Source of the DNA: an uncultured Prevotellaceae bacterium
Lineage (GTDB): Bacteria > Bacteroidota > Bacteroidia > Bacteroidales > Bacteroidaceae
DNA length: 64,000 nucleotides
Assembly (NCBI GenBank): GCA_949299545.1
Contig: CASGAM010000024.1
Location: 1-64,000, forward strand
Reading direction: 5' to 3'
A model generated the notes under the pieces. That model searched no databases. It was not told the DNA's origin and saw only the letters and a program-made list of their open reading frames with translations. The position numbers and the translations under genes were made by a program. Every line of letters begins with the position of its first letter. The stretch's first letter is position 1. This document shows positions 41,761 to 52,079 of this stretch, piece after piece.

Positions 41761-42840
41761 CTACTGGCCACTAAACCCCTCACTAATCTGTTCAATACCT
41801 CCTGTATTCTGAAAAAAAGTGACCTGCGTCGTGGCATTCTTATCAAAAAGCACGTCGCTGAGGATTTCAACATTTCCAAACTGTGCAAAGGGATATGTCC
41901 CCTCGCTATACACCTTGTCACCGGCATAGACGCTTACCTTTGCACGGCTCGGTACATTATAGCTTATACCCTGTTCCAACTTCTGCTTCTTTTTGGCGGC
42001 TTTTTCATCTACGACCGGTTCTGGAACCGTTTTTAAGTCTTTTACGGTAATATATACCGGCTCTCCCGACAAATCATCATTGTCAACAACGCCAAGTTTG
42101 CTCGAAAAACGGAACAACACCATTTTATCCAATTCAGTCTCAGGAACGATGTCGATACAAAATACTTCTGTGCTAACCTCTGTATATCCCCGGAACATCT
42201 GCAGGAAGGCTTCTTCCTGAAGCTGCAAGTTATCCAACATCAATTTCAACTGTGTCCCATCTTTGGGAGTATTATCAGCCTCTCCTCGGATCAACGCGTT
42301 CCGACTGTCGCGGATCTCATAAATCTCATCAGCCACCAGCTCCGCCATCTTTGCACTACTGCTGGCCGAAAGCATTTCCCTATCCATATAGTCACGCGGA
42401 TTCTTCCTTTTCTGAGCAGGAACAGGTTTAGGCAATTCAGGCAAAACTTCCTCCGAGCCTTCCGTATTGACAGACAGCAGCAAGCCATCAGCACTGAGGC
42501 CCACTAATGGAGCAACTGTCCGTTTCTGTAATTTGATATTATATATTTTAGTCGGGTCGGGTACGCCATAGGTATCCATCGTTATACTTTTTATACTCCA
42601 TTTTGTAGAAGCCTCTTTTGGAATATTTCTCAAACTTAAATAAAGATTTGCATAATCTCTGAACTCTCCCGGACTATAGACTCGTTTCTCTGCCTGTACG
42701 ACTAAACGAATTGCCGTCTTTGGCAAATAATACGTTACACCTTCTACCGTTACGCCCGGCATATAAGGCGCCACTTCCGTCTGAGCATTTAGCCCAAAGG
42801 AGGATAAGAGAAATGAAATAAACAGCAGATTTGCTTTCAT
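41761..42840 (-). CDS. DUF4831 family secreted protein
   Basis: 359 residues with a signal peptide (MKANLLFISFLLSSFGLNAQ). The body matches DUF4831, a Bacteroidetes family of unknown function: GVTYYLPKTAIRLVV near the start, then YSPGEFRDYANLYLSL, and a middle part with DREMLSASSSAKMAELVADE and YEIRDSRNALIRGEAD. Family context gives no enzymatic role. It starts three bases after the end of the nnr gene, so the two are co-transcribed. Confidence 0.85.
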   Translation of the reverse strand: MKANLLFISFLLSSFGLNAQTEVAPYMPGVTVEGVTYYLPKTAIRLVVQAEKRVYSPGEFRDYANLYLSLRNIPKEASTKWSIKSITMDTYGVPDPTKIYNIKLQKRTVAPLVGLSADGLLLSVNTEGSEEVLPELPKPVPAQKRKNPRDYMDREMLSASSSAKMAELVADEIYEIRDSRNALIRGEADNTPKDGTQLKLMLDNLQLQEEAFLQMFRGYTEVSTEVFCIDIVPETELDKMVLFRFSSKLGVVDNDDLSGEPVYITVKDLKTVPEPVVDEKAAKKKQKLEQGISYNVPSRAKVSVYAGDKVYSEGTYPFAQFGNVEILSDVLFDKNATTQVTFFQNTGGIEQISEGFSGQ

Positions 42841-42843
42841 ATA

Positions 42844-44358
42844 TCAATCGTTTAATTGTTTGAATGCAGCAGGTATAGAATCTATTATATCTCCGGCCAC
42901 CAGTGACTCTTCACCATAACGTTCCTTAGCGATGTCTCCGGCCAACCCGTGAAGATAGACTCCAATTTGACAGGCCTCACCGGCCATATAACCACGTGCC
43001 AGCAATCCTGTCAGCATACCTGTCAGGACGTCGCCACTTCCGGCTGTTGCCATTCCTGCATTACCGGTTGGGTTAATGATAATTCGTCCTGCCGGTGTAC
43101 ATATCATACTATTATGTCCTTTTACTATAATATATACCTGTAAGTTAACAGCCAACGCCCGTGCCTTCATCAACCTGTCATAACTGTCCTGACATTGTCC
43201 CACCAGATTATCCAGCTCCTTAGGATGCGGCGTCAGTATGGAGTCTTTAGGCAACAATTTCAACCAGTCGGGATGTCCCCCAAGTATATTGAGCGCATCG
43301 GCATCTACAACAAGTGCCCCATCATGGTGGCTGATGAAATCTTTCAGAGCCTCAGCCGTCTCATCCTCCGTACCTAAAGCGGGACCGATACCTAACGCAT
43401 CGAAATCCGCCGTCGGGATAGCTTTCGAAATAATGATGTCCGACATGTCGTGGCTTATGATGGCTTCTGGAACGGTGCATTGCATGATATTATTGTTCAA
43501 TTCCGGAATATGAACGGTCAGTTTACCTACTCCGCTTCTCAGGCAAGCTCTGGCACAAAGCACAGTGGCACCGGCCATACCATAACTGCCACTGACGATG
43601 AGGGCATGTCCCATCGTGCCTTTATGTGCAAAAACCGGCCTCGGCCTCAGCATTTTTTTTACATCCTCAGTCTCCAACAGATAAATGCTGCTTTCAGCCT
43701 GTCGTATTGCCTCCGGATGCAACCGGGCATCGACAGCCACAACCTCGCCAACGAACCTTTGGTTTTCAGGGAAGAAAAAGGAAAGTTTCGGCATTTGTAC
43801 TGTCAGGGTAAGGTCAGCCTTCACGACCCCGGTCATGACATTATATGTATTATCCTCACACATTAATCCCGAAGGAATGTCTATGCTGACCTTTTTTGCT
43901 TTCGCCTCGTTAATCTTCTGAGTAAGTCCTGCATACCCTCCGCTTAGCGGTTTGTTCAGCCCCGTCCCGAAAAGTCCGTCTATAATCACATCTTCAGCCG
44001 AAATATCCGGAAAATCAAATTGTGTTGTTATCTCCTCAAACCGTACATGACGGCAATCTTTCAACCGCAACATGTTGGCATGACAATCTTCGCTCAACCT
44101 ACCGGAAACATTAAAAAGGAAAACAGACATGTCTTCCGCTCCAGCCTTATATAACAACCGCGCAATGGCCAAAGCGTCGCCGCCATTATTTCCCGGTCCG
44201 GCAAAAACAACAAACCTTGTCTGCACCGGCCAACGTGACAGTAATTCACGCGTCATCGCAACGGAGACCCTTTCCATCAAGTCTATAGACTTTACCGGCT
44301 CTTGTTCTATCGTATATCTGTCAACTGCTTTCAGCTGTACAGAAGTTAATATCTTCAT
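42844..44358 (-). CDS. nnr: Bifunctional NAD(P)H-hydrate epimerase / ADP-dependent dehydratase
   Basis: Metabolite-repair enzyme of 504 residues that restores damaged NADHX/NADPHX. The N-terminal epimerase (YjeF_N, about 1-215) has VFAGPGNNGGDALAIARLL and DGLFGTGLNKPL. The C-terminal ribokinase-like dehydratase (about 225-504) has HKGTMGHALIVSGSYGMAG, LTPHPKEL and NPTGNAGMATAGSGDVLTG. The ATG at 44358 gives the normal MKILTSVQLKAVDRYT start; a longer frame from 44424 overlaps the divergent promoter region. Co-transcribed with the DUF4831 gene. Confidence 0.95.
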   Translation of the reverse strand: MKILTSVQLKAVDRYTIEQEPVKSIDLMERVSVAMTRELLSRWPVQTRFVVFAGPGNNGGDALAIARLLYKAGAEDMSVFLFNVSGRLSEDCHANMLRLKDCRHVRFEEITTQFDFPDISAEDVIIDGLFGTGLNKPLSGGYAGLTQKINEAKAKKVSIDIPSGLMCEDNTYNVMTGVVKADLTLTVQMPKLSFFFPENQRFVGEVVAVDARLHPEAIRQAESSIYLLETEDVKKMLRPRPVFAHKGTMGHALIVSGSYGMAGATVLCARACLRSGVGKLTVHIPELNNNIMQCTVPEAIISHDMSDIIISKAIPTADFDALGIGPALGTEDETAEALKDFISHHDGALVVDADALNILGGHPDWLKLLPKDSILTPHPKELDNLVGQCQDSYDRLMKARALAVNLQVYIIVKGHNSMICTPAGRIIINPTGNAGMATAGSGDVLTGMLTGLLARGYMAGEACQIGVYLHGLAGDIAKERYGEESLVAGDIIDSIPAAFKQLND

Positions 44359-44362
44359 AATG

Positions 44363-44421
44363 CAAATATATATAAATAGGCGTCGTACAACGTTTTCTCT
44401 TGCAGATTTTTTATATCTTTG
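44363..44421. promoter_or_regulatory. Divergent promoter elements of nnr and hpt
   Basis: Minus-strand TATATTTG (44363-44370) sits directly before the nnr ATG, implying an almost leaderless transcript. Plus-strand TATCTTTG (44414-44421) sits 20 bases before the hpt ATG. Neither has a clear -33 element. Confidence 0.45.
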
Positions 44422-44441
44422 CACAAAATTAGCAAAAACGG

Positions 44442-44978
44442 ATGGAAACGATTCAGGTCAAGGACAAAAAATTCACCATATCCATTACCGAACAACAAAT
44501 AAAGGAGCAGATCAAGCGCATAGCATCGGAAATAGACCGTGACTTTTCAGGTCATTCCCCTTTATTCCTTACAGTCCTCAATGGCGCTTTCATTTTTGCA
44601 GCAGACCTGATAAGAGAAATAACAATACCATGCTCAATCTCTTTCGTCAAATTGTCATCTTACGAAGGAACCGATACGACAGGAGTTGTGAAAGAGCATA
44701 TAGGATTAGATCAGTCAATAGAAGGTCGTGACGTCATTGTTGTGGAGGATATCATCGATACGGGGCTGACCATGAAGTTCCTGTTAGATCGGCTCAAGTG
44801 CATGAAACCGGCATCACTGTCCGTCTGCACACTCTTAGTAAAACCCGAGAAATCAAAAGTCCCTTTAGACATACAGTATAAATGTTTTGAAGTCCCCAAT
44901 GACTTTATACTCGGCTACGGGCTTGACTATGACGGATTCGGTCGTAATACCAAAAACATCTATACATTGACAGAATAA
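44442..44978 (+). CDS. hpt: Hypoxanthine phosphoribosyltransferase
   Basis: 178-residue purine salvage enzyme forming IMP (and GMP) from hypoxanthine or guanine and PRPP. The PRPP loop DVIVVEDIIDTGLTMKFL is at about 97-114. LFLTVLNGAFIFAADLIREI and FVKLSSYEGTDTTG are further family marks, and the C-terminal FILGYGLDYDGFGRN is typical. It begins a run of housekeeping genes hpt-adk-obgE-pgeF in one direction, an order I know from Bacteroidales. Confidence 0.95.
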   Translation: METIQVKDKKFTISITEQQIKEQIKRIASEIDRDFSGHSPLFLTVLNGAFIFAADLIREITIPCSISFVKLSSYEGTDTTGVVKEHIGLDQSIEGRDVIVVEDIIDTGLTMKFLLDRLKCMKPASLSVCTLLVKPEKSKVPLDIQYKCFEVPNDFILGYGLDYDGFGRNTKNIYTLTE

Positions 44979-45026
44979 TCATCACACTGTTTTTAAGAAC
45001 ATTTATAACAATATTAAAAGAAACAT

Positions 45027-45596
45027 ATGAAGAACATTGTTATTTTCGGTGCGCCAGGCTCTGGCAAAGGCACACAAAGCGACAAGATTGTAGAAAAATA
45101 CGGTTTCAAACACATTTCCACCGGTGACGTTCTCCGTGACGAAATCAAAAATGGCACGGAACTGGGAAAAACGGCAAAAGAATATATAGACAACGGCCAA
45201 CTTATCCCGGACTCATTGATGATAGACATCTTGGCAAGTGTTTACGACAGCTTCGGAAAAGTAGAAGGCGTCATATTCGACGGCTTTCCACGTACCATTC
45301 CGCAGGCTGAGGCTCTGAAGTCCATGCTTGCAGAAAGAAATACCGAAGTCAGTGTCATGCTCGACCTTGAGGTGCCGGAAGAAGAACTAATGGACCGTCT
45401 CATCAAACGCGGCCAGATTTCCGGACGCGCAGACGACAACGAAGAGACCATCAAAAAGCGTTTAACAGTCTACCACAACCAAACTTCACCGCTTATCGAC
45501 TGGTATAAAGCCGATGGTAAATATACCTATATCAAAGGCACTGGCGCGCTTGACACTATTTTTGCAGACATCTGCGATGCCATCGACAAAGCATAA
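45027..45596 (+). CDS. adk: Adenylate kinase
   Basis: 189-residue nucleoside monophosphate kinase (ATP + AMP to 2 ADP). P-loop FGAPGSGKGTQSDKI at 6-20, AMP-binding HISTGDVLRDEI and FDGFPRTIPQAEAL, and a short LID segment RGQISGRADDNEETI without zinc cysteines. The short-LID form explains the 189 residues. 48 bases after hpt and 27 before obgE. Confidence 0.97.
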   Translation: MKNIVIFGAPGSGKGTQSDKIVEKYGFKHISTGDVLRDEIKNGTELGKTAKEYIDNGQLIPDSLMIDILASVYDSFGKVEGVIFDGFPRTIPQAEALKSMLAERNTEVSVMLDLEVPEEELMDRLIKRGQISGRADDNEETIKKRLTVYHNQTSPLIDWYKADGKYTYIKGTGALDTIFADICDAIDKA

Positions 45597-45623
45597 CAAC
45601 ATTTATTACCTCAACAGACAGAT

Positions 45624-46796
45624 ATGGCCGAATCAAATTTTGTAGACTATGTAAAGATTTACTGCCGCTCAGGAAAGGGCGGACGCGGTTCCATGCACAT
45701 GCACAGAGCCAAATACATGCCCAACGGTGGACCTGACGGCGGCAACGGTGGCCGGGGCGGCCATATCTATCTGCGCGGAAACCGTAACTATTGGACTTTG
45801 CTCCATCTGCGTTATGAACGGCATGTCTTTGCCGGCCATGGCGGAAACGGCTCTAAATGCCGTTCTACAGGAAAAGACGGCGAAGACAAATACATTGACG
45901 TCCCTTGCGGTACGGTTGTCTACAACGCAGAAACGGGCGAGTACATCTGCGATGTCACGCAAGACGGTCAGGTTGTCATGCTTCTCAAAGGAGGCCGTGG
46001 AGGATTAGGCAACTGGGAATTCAGAACCTCCACCAACCAGGCGCCGCGCTTTGCACAACCAGGTGAGCCTATGCAGGAACTGACCGTCATCATGGAACTG
46101 AAGTTACTGGCAGACGTAGGACTTGTCGGTTTTCCAAATGCAGGAAAATCAACGCTTCTGAGCGCCGTTTCTTCTGCCAAGCCCAAAATTGCCAATTACC
46201 CTTTTACGACCCTTGAACCCAGTTTGGGCATCGTTTCTTACCGAGATAACCAGTCTTTTGTCATGGCTGACATACCGGGTATTATCGAGGGAGCAAGCGA
46301 AGGGAAAGGACTCGGGTTGCGTTTCCTGCGACATATCGAGCGCAATTCACTCCTGCTATTCATGGTACCCGGAGATACGGATGACATCAAAAAGGAATAC
46401 GAAATCCTGCTCAACGAAGTTGCCACATTCAATCCGGAATTATCCGACAAGCAACGTGTTTTGGCTATCACCAAATCCGACTTATTGGATGAAGAGTTGA
46501 TAGAAATGCTTTCGGAACATCTACCGGATGACATTCCTCACGTTTTTATCTCCGCAGTAACTGGCAAAGGCATCAGCGAACTGAAAGATATCTTGTGGAA
46601 AGAACTGAACAGCGAAAGCAACAAACTGCAAGCCATAACTGACCAGACCCGCATTGTCCACAAAAACAAAGACCTCAGTTTTCTGCAAAATGAATTGGCG
46701 GACATGGGAGAAGATGAAGATATTGAATTCATCGACGGGGATGAAATCGAAGATGTTGAGGAACTTGAAGACTTTGAGTACGAAGACAACGATTAA
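45624..46796 (+). CDS. obgE: GTPase ObgE/CgtA
   Basis: 390-residue Obg GTPase with roles in ribosome assembly and stress signalling. The glycine-rich Obg domain (about 1-158) has the type II helices [19 protein letters not shown] and [20 protein letters not shown]. The G domain (about 159-330) has G1 [15 protein letters not shown]3 [17 protein letters not shown]4 TKSD and G5-like SAVTG. The C-terminus is an acidic tail (about 365-390) rather than a TGS domain. Overlaps none of its neighbours; pgeF starts 3 bases later. Confidence 0.97.
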   Translation: MAESNFVDYVKIYCRSGKGGRGSMHMHRAKYMPNGGPDGGNGGRGGHIYLRGNRNYWTLLHLRYERHVFAGHGGNGSKCRSTGKDGEDKYIDVPCGTVVYNAETGEYICDVTQDGQVVMLLKGGRGGLGNWEFRTSTNQAPRFAQPGEPMQELTVIMELKLLADVGLVGFPNAGKSTLLSAVSSAKPKIANYPFTTLEPSLGIVSYRDNQSFVMADIPGIIEGASEGKGLGLRFLRHIERNSLLLFMVPGDTDDIKKEYEILLNEVATFNPELSDKQRVLAITKSDLLDEELIEMLSEHLPDDIPHVFISAVTGKGISELKDILWKELNSESNKLQAITDQTRIVHKNKDLSFLQNELADMGEDEDIEFIDGDEIEDVEELEDFEYEDND

Positions 46797-46799
46797 GGT

Positions 46800-47612
46800 A
46801 TGGAAACAGGCAACGGGCCGAAATTATTCCGGTATGATTTAGGTAAAAAAGTAACGGCTTTCAGCACCCAAAGGCAAGGTGGCGTCAGCGAAGGCACTTA
46901 TACATCGTTCAACGCCAATTCATTTTGCGGCGACGACCCCGCACATGTCAGCCATAATCGTCAGTTGCTTTGCAATACACTTGGCTTGCAGCCTGAAAAC
47001 CTGATTATCCCGCACCAGACCCATCACGACAAAGTTTGTAAAATAGATAAAGAATTCCTCAAGAAGTCTGAGAACCAACGCCTCGAAACATTGGAAGGCA
47101 TTGATGCCGTCATGACCGACCTGCCGAACGTATGTGTCTGCGTTTCCACTGCCGACTGTATTCCCATCTTGTTATATGACGCCTGCCATCATGCCGTAGC
47201 TGCAGCCCACGCAGGATGGCGCGGAACTGTTCTTTCTATCACCGAACGGACAATAGAGGCCATGAAAGACTCGTATGATACGAACCCGGCAGAACTGAGA
47301 GCAGTCATAGGGCCGGGAATCTCAATAGACGCTTTCGAGGTCGGTGACGAGGTTTATGAAACATTCCGCGATGCACGTTTCCCAATGGAAGACATCGCAA
47401 AACCATATCCAACAGGAAACGGCGGTGAGCATAAGTGGCATATCGACTTGTGGGAAGCCAATTTCAAAACATTGGAAAATACCGGCATACCGGCTGCAAA
47501 CATTCAGGTAGCTGGTATCTGCACATACAACAACAACGACCGTTTCTTTTCAGCCCGCAGGAGCGGCATCCATTCCGGAAGAATCCTGAACGGCATTATG
47601 ATGACCGAATAA
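46800..47612 (+). CDS. pgeF: Polyphenol oxidase family / peptidoglycan editing factor
   Basis: 270-residue YfiH/PgeF/YlmD family protein, formerly called laccase domain. The family's metal and active site residues are seen in HQTHHDKV, VSTADCIPILLYD and AAAHAGWRGT, and GPGISIDAFEVGDEV follows. E. coli PgeF removes wrongly incorporated serine from peptidoglycan precursors; other members act on purine nucleosides, so either reaction is possible here. It is translationally close to obgE (3-base gap) and ends the housekeeping run. Confidence 0.92.
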   Translation: METGNGPKLFRYDLGKKVTAFSTQRQGGVSEGTYTSFNANSFCGDDPAHVSHNRQLLCNTLGLQPENLIIPHQTHHDKVCKIDKEFLKKSENQRLETLEGIDAVMTDLPNVCVCVSTADCIPILLYDACHHAVAAAHAGWRGTVLSITERTIEAMKDSYDTNPAELRAVIGPGISIDAFEVGDEVYETFRDARFPMEDIAKPYPTGNGGEHKWHIDLWEANFKTLENTGIPAANIQVAGICTYNNNDRFFSARRSGIHSGRILNGIMMTE

Positions 47613-47672
47613 AATACGGCAGAAGCAGTATAACTACTGACCTCCGCCGTCTCACACATATTCATTTAACCT

Positions 47673-49379
47673 TTATTTCCCTTTTGACACCGCGTCTTTT
47701 GATGATGTGGCATACATACCCAACACGGCGCCCGTAAATCCTCCAGCGACCTGTGTACTGAGAATGGAGCCGTCCTGCACATCACCCAGTTGTTCCCACT
47801 TGCTACCGTCAAAACTGTAGAAAAACGCGTAATCCTTAGCCTTGGCCTCAATTTTGAAATGTACAGGGGTTTTGGTTTTCTTGCTACCGACAGCCACCGA
47901 AGCAATCTCCTCCACGACATCACCTGCACGCTTATTAAGTACAATGACAACTTTACCCTTCTTATCCAACGTCTTACCAATCACATAATTGTAGTTTTCT
48001 TTCTGATAACATGCAAACCCGGCAAAATCACCTTTCGCCTTCGGAGTGTATACCATTGTCACTGTAGATGTAAAGTTGAAATTCTTAATCCATCGACATA
48101 GGAATGAAGGATTCTTCTCCTCATAAATGGAAATATCGCGAGCCTGGAGTTCCAATCCGTTATCCGTCAAAGCATACCATTTTGTTCTCGGTGTACGCAA
48201 CTGCATCCACATGGGGTCCAACGTTTCTGCCTTAAACTCATCACGGATTGTGACATTACCGGTATTATTTTTACGCTCGCCGTCCGCAGCAATATCTTTT
48301 TTATCGACTACATAAGGAACGGTTTCTCCATTATCCAAAATAATCGGCTGTCCGTTTTCCCATCGCGCCGGCAACAACAACGTGTTGCGTCCGGTATTGC
48401 AAAGCACATTCTTATCGTCATACTGATATGGAAGAATGGACAGGAACACTGCCCACCATTCACCGGTCGGTGTCTGAAACAAATCGGCATGACCTGCCGC
48501 TGTTATAGGGTTAGGACGGTTTTTAGGTAATGTCCGCTGCGTCAGAATAGGATTAACGGAACAGGGCGTGTACGGTCCACGTACGTTGTCGCTTTTGAAA
48601 ACGACCTCTGAGTGGTCATCCCCTGTACCGCCTTCGGCACACATTAAATAATAAGAACCACCAATATGATAAAGGTGCGGCCCTTCAATCCAAATGGGCT
48701 TATCCTCAGGATGTACTCCCTTATTTACGAGCTGCGTACAAGGACCCACTATCCGATCGGTTTTCAAATCATATTCCCTCAAACCAATGGCACGGTGTCC
48801 ATCATATTCCGCCGGTGTTTCCGGATCCTGATTATTCACGATATACGCTTTCCCGTCAGGTTCAAAAAGGAATGCAGGGTCAATACCCGGTACATCCACC
48901 CTTATCGGGTCACTCCAGCCTTTCGCCGGATCTTTGGTTTTAACAACGATGTTGCCACCGCTTCCGATGGCCGTAACAATCAAATAAAACGTATCATTGT
49001 ATGGATTATACTTTATATCGGGCGCATAAACTCCTTCCGACAACCCGACACCGTCCCCCAAATTCAACTGTGAAGGCCGGTCAAGTGCATAGCCGACAAA
49101 ATCCCAGTTCACCAAATCACGGCTATGCCAAATGGGAACTCCCGGAAAATACGAGAATGAACTGTTAGCCAAATAATAGTCATCACCTTTACGTGTGATG
49201 CTTGGATCGGGATAGCAACCGGACAGTATCGGATTAAGATACTGAGTAGCGGGGTCATAACTTTCAAGTTTATCAGTTCCTTGATAAGTAAACTCCGTAA
49301 AAGTCGCAATGTTTTGAGCTTCTATGCTCAATGAGAACGTCATGGCAGAAAAAACCGCCAGCAAATGTTTTTTTCTCAT
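47673..49379 (-). CDS. Secreted family 43 beta-xylosidase/arabinofuranosidase
   Basis: 568 residues, signal peptide about 1-22. The GH43 propeller starts at NPILSGCYPDPSITRKGDDY, where Asp58 is the likely catalytic base. Later GIDPAFLFEPDGKAYIV and IEGPHLYHIGGSYYLM provide the pKa-modulating Asp and the catalytic Glu. The C-terminal third (about 370-560) is a beta-sandwich typical of two-domain GH43 xylosidases, with GDFAGFACYQKENYNYVIG. It lies 14 bases after GH2 and should be in the same transcript. Predicted to remove xylose or arabinose from xylo-oligosaccharides in the periplasm. Confidence 0.92.
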   Translation of the reverse strand: MRKKHLLAVFSAMTFSLSIEAQNIATFTEFTYQGTDKLESYDPATQYLNPILSGCYPDPSITRKGDDYYLANSSFSYFPGVPIWHSRDLVNWDFVGYALDRPSQLNLGDGVGLSEGVYAPDIKYNPYNDTFYLIVTAIGSGGNIVVKTKDPAKGWSDPIRVDVPGIDPAFLFEPDGKAYIVNNQDPETPAEYDGHRAIGLREYDLKTDRIVGPCTQLVNKGVHPEDKPIWIEGPHLYHIGGSYYLMCAEGGTGDDHSEVVFKSDNVRGPYTPCSVNPILTQRTLPKNRPNPITAAGHADLFQTPTGEWWAVFLSILPYQYDDKNVLCNTGRNTLLLPARWENGQPIILDNGETVPYVVDKKDIAADGERKNNTGNVTIRDEFKAETLDPMWMQLRTPRTKWYALTDNGLELQARDISIYEEKNPSFLCRWIKNFNFTSTVTMVYTPKAKGDFAGFACYQKENYNYVIGKTLDKKGKVVIVLNKRAGDVVEEIASVAVGSKKTKTPVHFKIEAKAKDYAFFYSFDGSKWEQLGDVQDGSILSTQVAGGFTGAVLGMYATSSKDAVSKGK

Positions 49380-49393
49380 GTTTAATTAATTTT

Positions 49394-51808
49394 TTATCTG
49401 AAACTTGGTATATCCGATTTATAATTCTTAGGCAGTTCTACAGTAGACAATTCCATAAAATACGGTTCTTCCATCCCCTCCACATCAAAGCGCAAACGTA
49501 TTTTGCCAGCCTTCCGAGTAGTCTGTACTATTGCCATCGCACGACCAAAATATGTTTCATCACAATCAGACGTAAAAGGCGTATCACGTCGTAAATCACT
49601 ATTGATGAAGCCTATCAACTTTCCTTCACCCTCTATCGATACATCAACCATTCGGTCTCTATGCTGTACAAGAACGCCATCCTTATCCAATAATTCAAGT
49701 TGGATGTAACTCAAGTCTTGCCCATCTGCCCAAAGTTCCTTACGGTCAGGCGAAAGACGAACATAAACCGGTTCACCAGCTGTTTTTATCTCGTAAACTG
49801 CTACCGTATCAACCCCATTAATTCCTTTTGCCTGAAGTTTACCAGGATGATATGGTAAACACCACACAATCGTATTATTCGGATAATCTGCTGTTTTACG
49901 CACACCCATTTCCACACCATCTTTGAACAGAGCAACTTTTTCACAATTTGTAATGGTATTTAGTTCAATAACAAGCCCTTCATAACTGCGCGGAAAGTTC
50001 CATACAGACGCCATATTGGGCCATTGCCATAAATCACGGCCATGATCAATATCCAAAGCATTGTCGCGCACTGCAATACGAACCATAGGCTCAGCATTCC
50101 ATACGGCCCTATGAAAAGCTGCCCGGGGTTTTTCTATCATACAAATATCAAACAATCCGGTCGGCCAACCATGACTTGGCCAACCTGCTTCTCCAATATA
50201 ATCAGTGCCAGCCCAAATAAAGCCTCCGGCTATAAAATCATTCTCTGCTATGATATTCCATGGATTATCAGTATCATAACTCCTGATATTACCTTCTGCC
50301 CCCCGATAATACGGTAATTCTTCCGTTACAAGAAAACAACGTTCCGGAAATTTTTTGTGATCAGACATCATCCTGGCTTCTAAATAATTATAACCCACCA
50401 CATCCGTTACACCTGCAAACATCTCATTATGACGGTTTTGAGCTGCCAAACAGACTTGCCGCGTAGGTTCAAAGGCATGTACATAGTCTTGCAACATGAC
50501 TGCACGTCTACACCCTTCATTGCTACTGTCCCATGCTTCCTGCAGTTCATTGCCAATGCTCCATAAAATAATACAGGGATGATTTCGGTCACGCAAAAGC
50601 ATATTTCTCAGATCTTCGCGCCACCATTCATCAAAATAAGCAGCATAATAACCTGATTTCCATTTATCAAAAGCCTCATCAATAACTAAAAAGCCCATTT
50701 TGTCACACAAATCCAGAAATTCTGGAGCCGGCTGGTTGTGGCTGCATCTGATGGCATTTACACCATACTCTTTAATAATCTGTAATTTACGTTCCATCGA
50801 TCTCAAGGGTAATGCCGTTCCCAATGAAGCGTCATCCTGATGCAGACAAAATCCCTTCAATTTAACTCGTTTCCCATTAAGTAAAAAACCTCTATCCGGT
50901 GTAAACTCACATGTTCTAACCCCAAATACAGTTTCATAAGAATCTACCAATTTCCGTCCCTCATACAGCAAAGTCTGCAATGTGTATAAGTATGGTGTTT
51001 CAGTATCCCATAATTGTGGATTGAGTATCTCCAGATCGTGGACAACCTCCACAGTTTGTCCTGAAGCCACTTCCATTACTTTTGATTTTGATTTTGCGAT
51101 CACTTCATTATCTGCACCTAATATACATTGCCTAACAGATATTTTTTTACTAACCATTGCTTCATTTTCTATGGTTGTACGGACATTAACCGCAGCACTT
51201 TCTTCGCAAATTCGTGGAGTTGTCACATAAGTACCATATAAAGCAACGTGTGTTTCTGAAGTTTTAACCAACCAAGCATGCCTGTAGATTCCGGCACCAG
51301 TATACCATCGTGCCACGCTATCATGCTCCAAAGGATTATTCACCCTGACTGCAAGTACATTTTCCTCACCATATTTTATATATGGCGTCAAATCATACTC
51401 TTGATAACAAAATCCATATGGTCTGAAACCTAAACATTTGCCATTGAAATATACATCACTACGACTGTATATACCGTCAAACAATACCGACACACGTTTG
51501 CCCATATCATCCTTATCAATACAAAAGCTTTTACGATACCATCCGATACCACCCGGCAAATGTCCGTTTGACCCGCTCAATTTTGAATCAAAAGACTGTG
51601 ATATACTCCAATCGTGTGGTAGCTGTACATCTTGCCAACCTTCTGTCGATACATTTAAACTGGAATTTGACGTATCATCCTTATTCAGCAGAAACTTCCA
51701 ATCAAAATCAAAATTAACTTTCTCACGCACGTTTCCTCCGACTACAGGGATATTCAACCATCCTAAAAGAAAGAACCATAAGATACAACGTAGCTTTATT
51801 GTGTTCAT
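49394..51808 (-). CDS. Secreted family 2 glycoside hydrolase (beta-galactosidase-like)
   Basis: 804 residues from the ATG at 51808, chosen because it opens a signal-peptide-like segment (about 1-25) and the TATATTTG box at 51836 lies between it and the longer start at 51970. The sugar-binding domain (about 30-185) has LPHDWSISQSF and WYTGAGIYRHAW. The Ig-like domain follows to about 300, then the TIM barrel with GFCLHQDDASLG, NAIRCSHNQPAPEFLDLCD, and Glu421 in WSIGNELQEAW as acid/base; Glu496 in FLVTEELPYY is the probable nucleophile. GH2 includes galactosidases, mannosidases and glucuronidases; the specificity is not fixed by eye. First gene of the minus-strand pair. Confidence 0.9.
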   Translation of the reverse strand: MNTIKLRCILWFFLLGWLNIPVVGGNVREKVNFDFDWKFLLNKDDTSNSSLNVSTEGWQDVQLPHDWSISQSFDSKLSGSNGHLPGGIGWYRKSFCIDKDDMGKRVSVLFDGIYSRSDVYFNGKCLGFRPYGFCYQEYDLTPYIKYGEENVLAVRVNNPLEHDSVARWYTGAGIYRHAWLVKTSETHVALYGTYVTTPRICEESAAVNVRTTIENEAMVSKKISVRQCILGADNEVIAKSKSKVMEVASGQTVEVVHDLEILNPQLWDTETPYLYTLQTLLYEGRKLVDSYETVFGVRTCEFTPDRGFLLNGKRVKLKGFCLHQDDASLGTALPLRSMERKLQIIKEYGVNAIRCSHNQPAPEFLDLCDKMGFLVIDEAFDKWKSGYYAAYFDEWWREDLRNMLLRDRNHPCIILWSIGNELQEAWDSSNEGCRRAVMLQDYVHAFEPTRQVCLAAQNRHNEMFAGVTDVVGYNYLEARMMSDHKKFPERCFLVTEELPYYRGAEGNIRSYDTDNPWNIIAENDFIAGGFIWAGTDYIGEAGWPSHGWPTGLFDICMIEKPRAAFHRAVWNAEPMVRIAVRDNALDIDHGRDLWQWPNMASVWNFPRSYEGLVIELNTITNCEKVALFKDGVEMGVRKTADYPNNTIVWCLPYHPGKLQAKGINGVDTVAVYEIKTAGEPVYVRLSPDRKELWADGQDLSYIQLELLDKDGVLVQHRDRMVDVSIEGEGKLIGFINSDLRRDTPFTSDCDETYFGRAMAIVQTTRKAGKIRLRFDVEGMEEPYFMELSTVELPKNYKSDIPSFR

Positions 51809-51835
51809 AGCATTTTCATAAAATGATTTTAGTTG

Positions 51836-51843
51836 CAAATATA
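51836..51843 (-). promoter_or_regulatory. -7 element of the GH2-GH43 unit
   Basis: Minus-strand TATATTTG, exact TAnnTTTG; start site near 51829, about 21 bases before the ATG. The -33 element is unclear, as for many regulated genes. Confidence 0.5.
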
Positions 51844-52012
51844 GCAACCAATAACATTCCGCATTTTGGACTGCATTACTTTTTTTTAAGAACTCCTTAC
51901 ATTTATAAGCGGATGTAACATGAGCAATAAAATATATTACACAACAAAAAATCATGGGACATAAACACAAACATCTCTTACCTCATAAAAAAACCTCTTT
52001 TAGCTTACGCAT

Positions 52013-52020
52013 TATCTTTG
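52013..52020 (+). promoter_or_regulatory. -7 element of the GH115 unit
   Basis: TATCTTTG, exact TAnnTTTG, 60 bases before the ATG at 52080. It is divergent from the GH2 unit; the gap of about 170 bases between the two boxes could hold a shared regulator site. Confidence 0.55.
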
Positions 52021-52079
52021 TAATGTGAAAAACCGAATTATAAAACATAAATTAATAGACCTAAAAATTCCATTAAAAC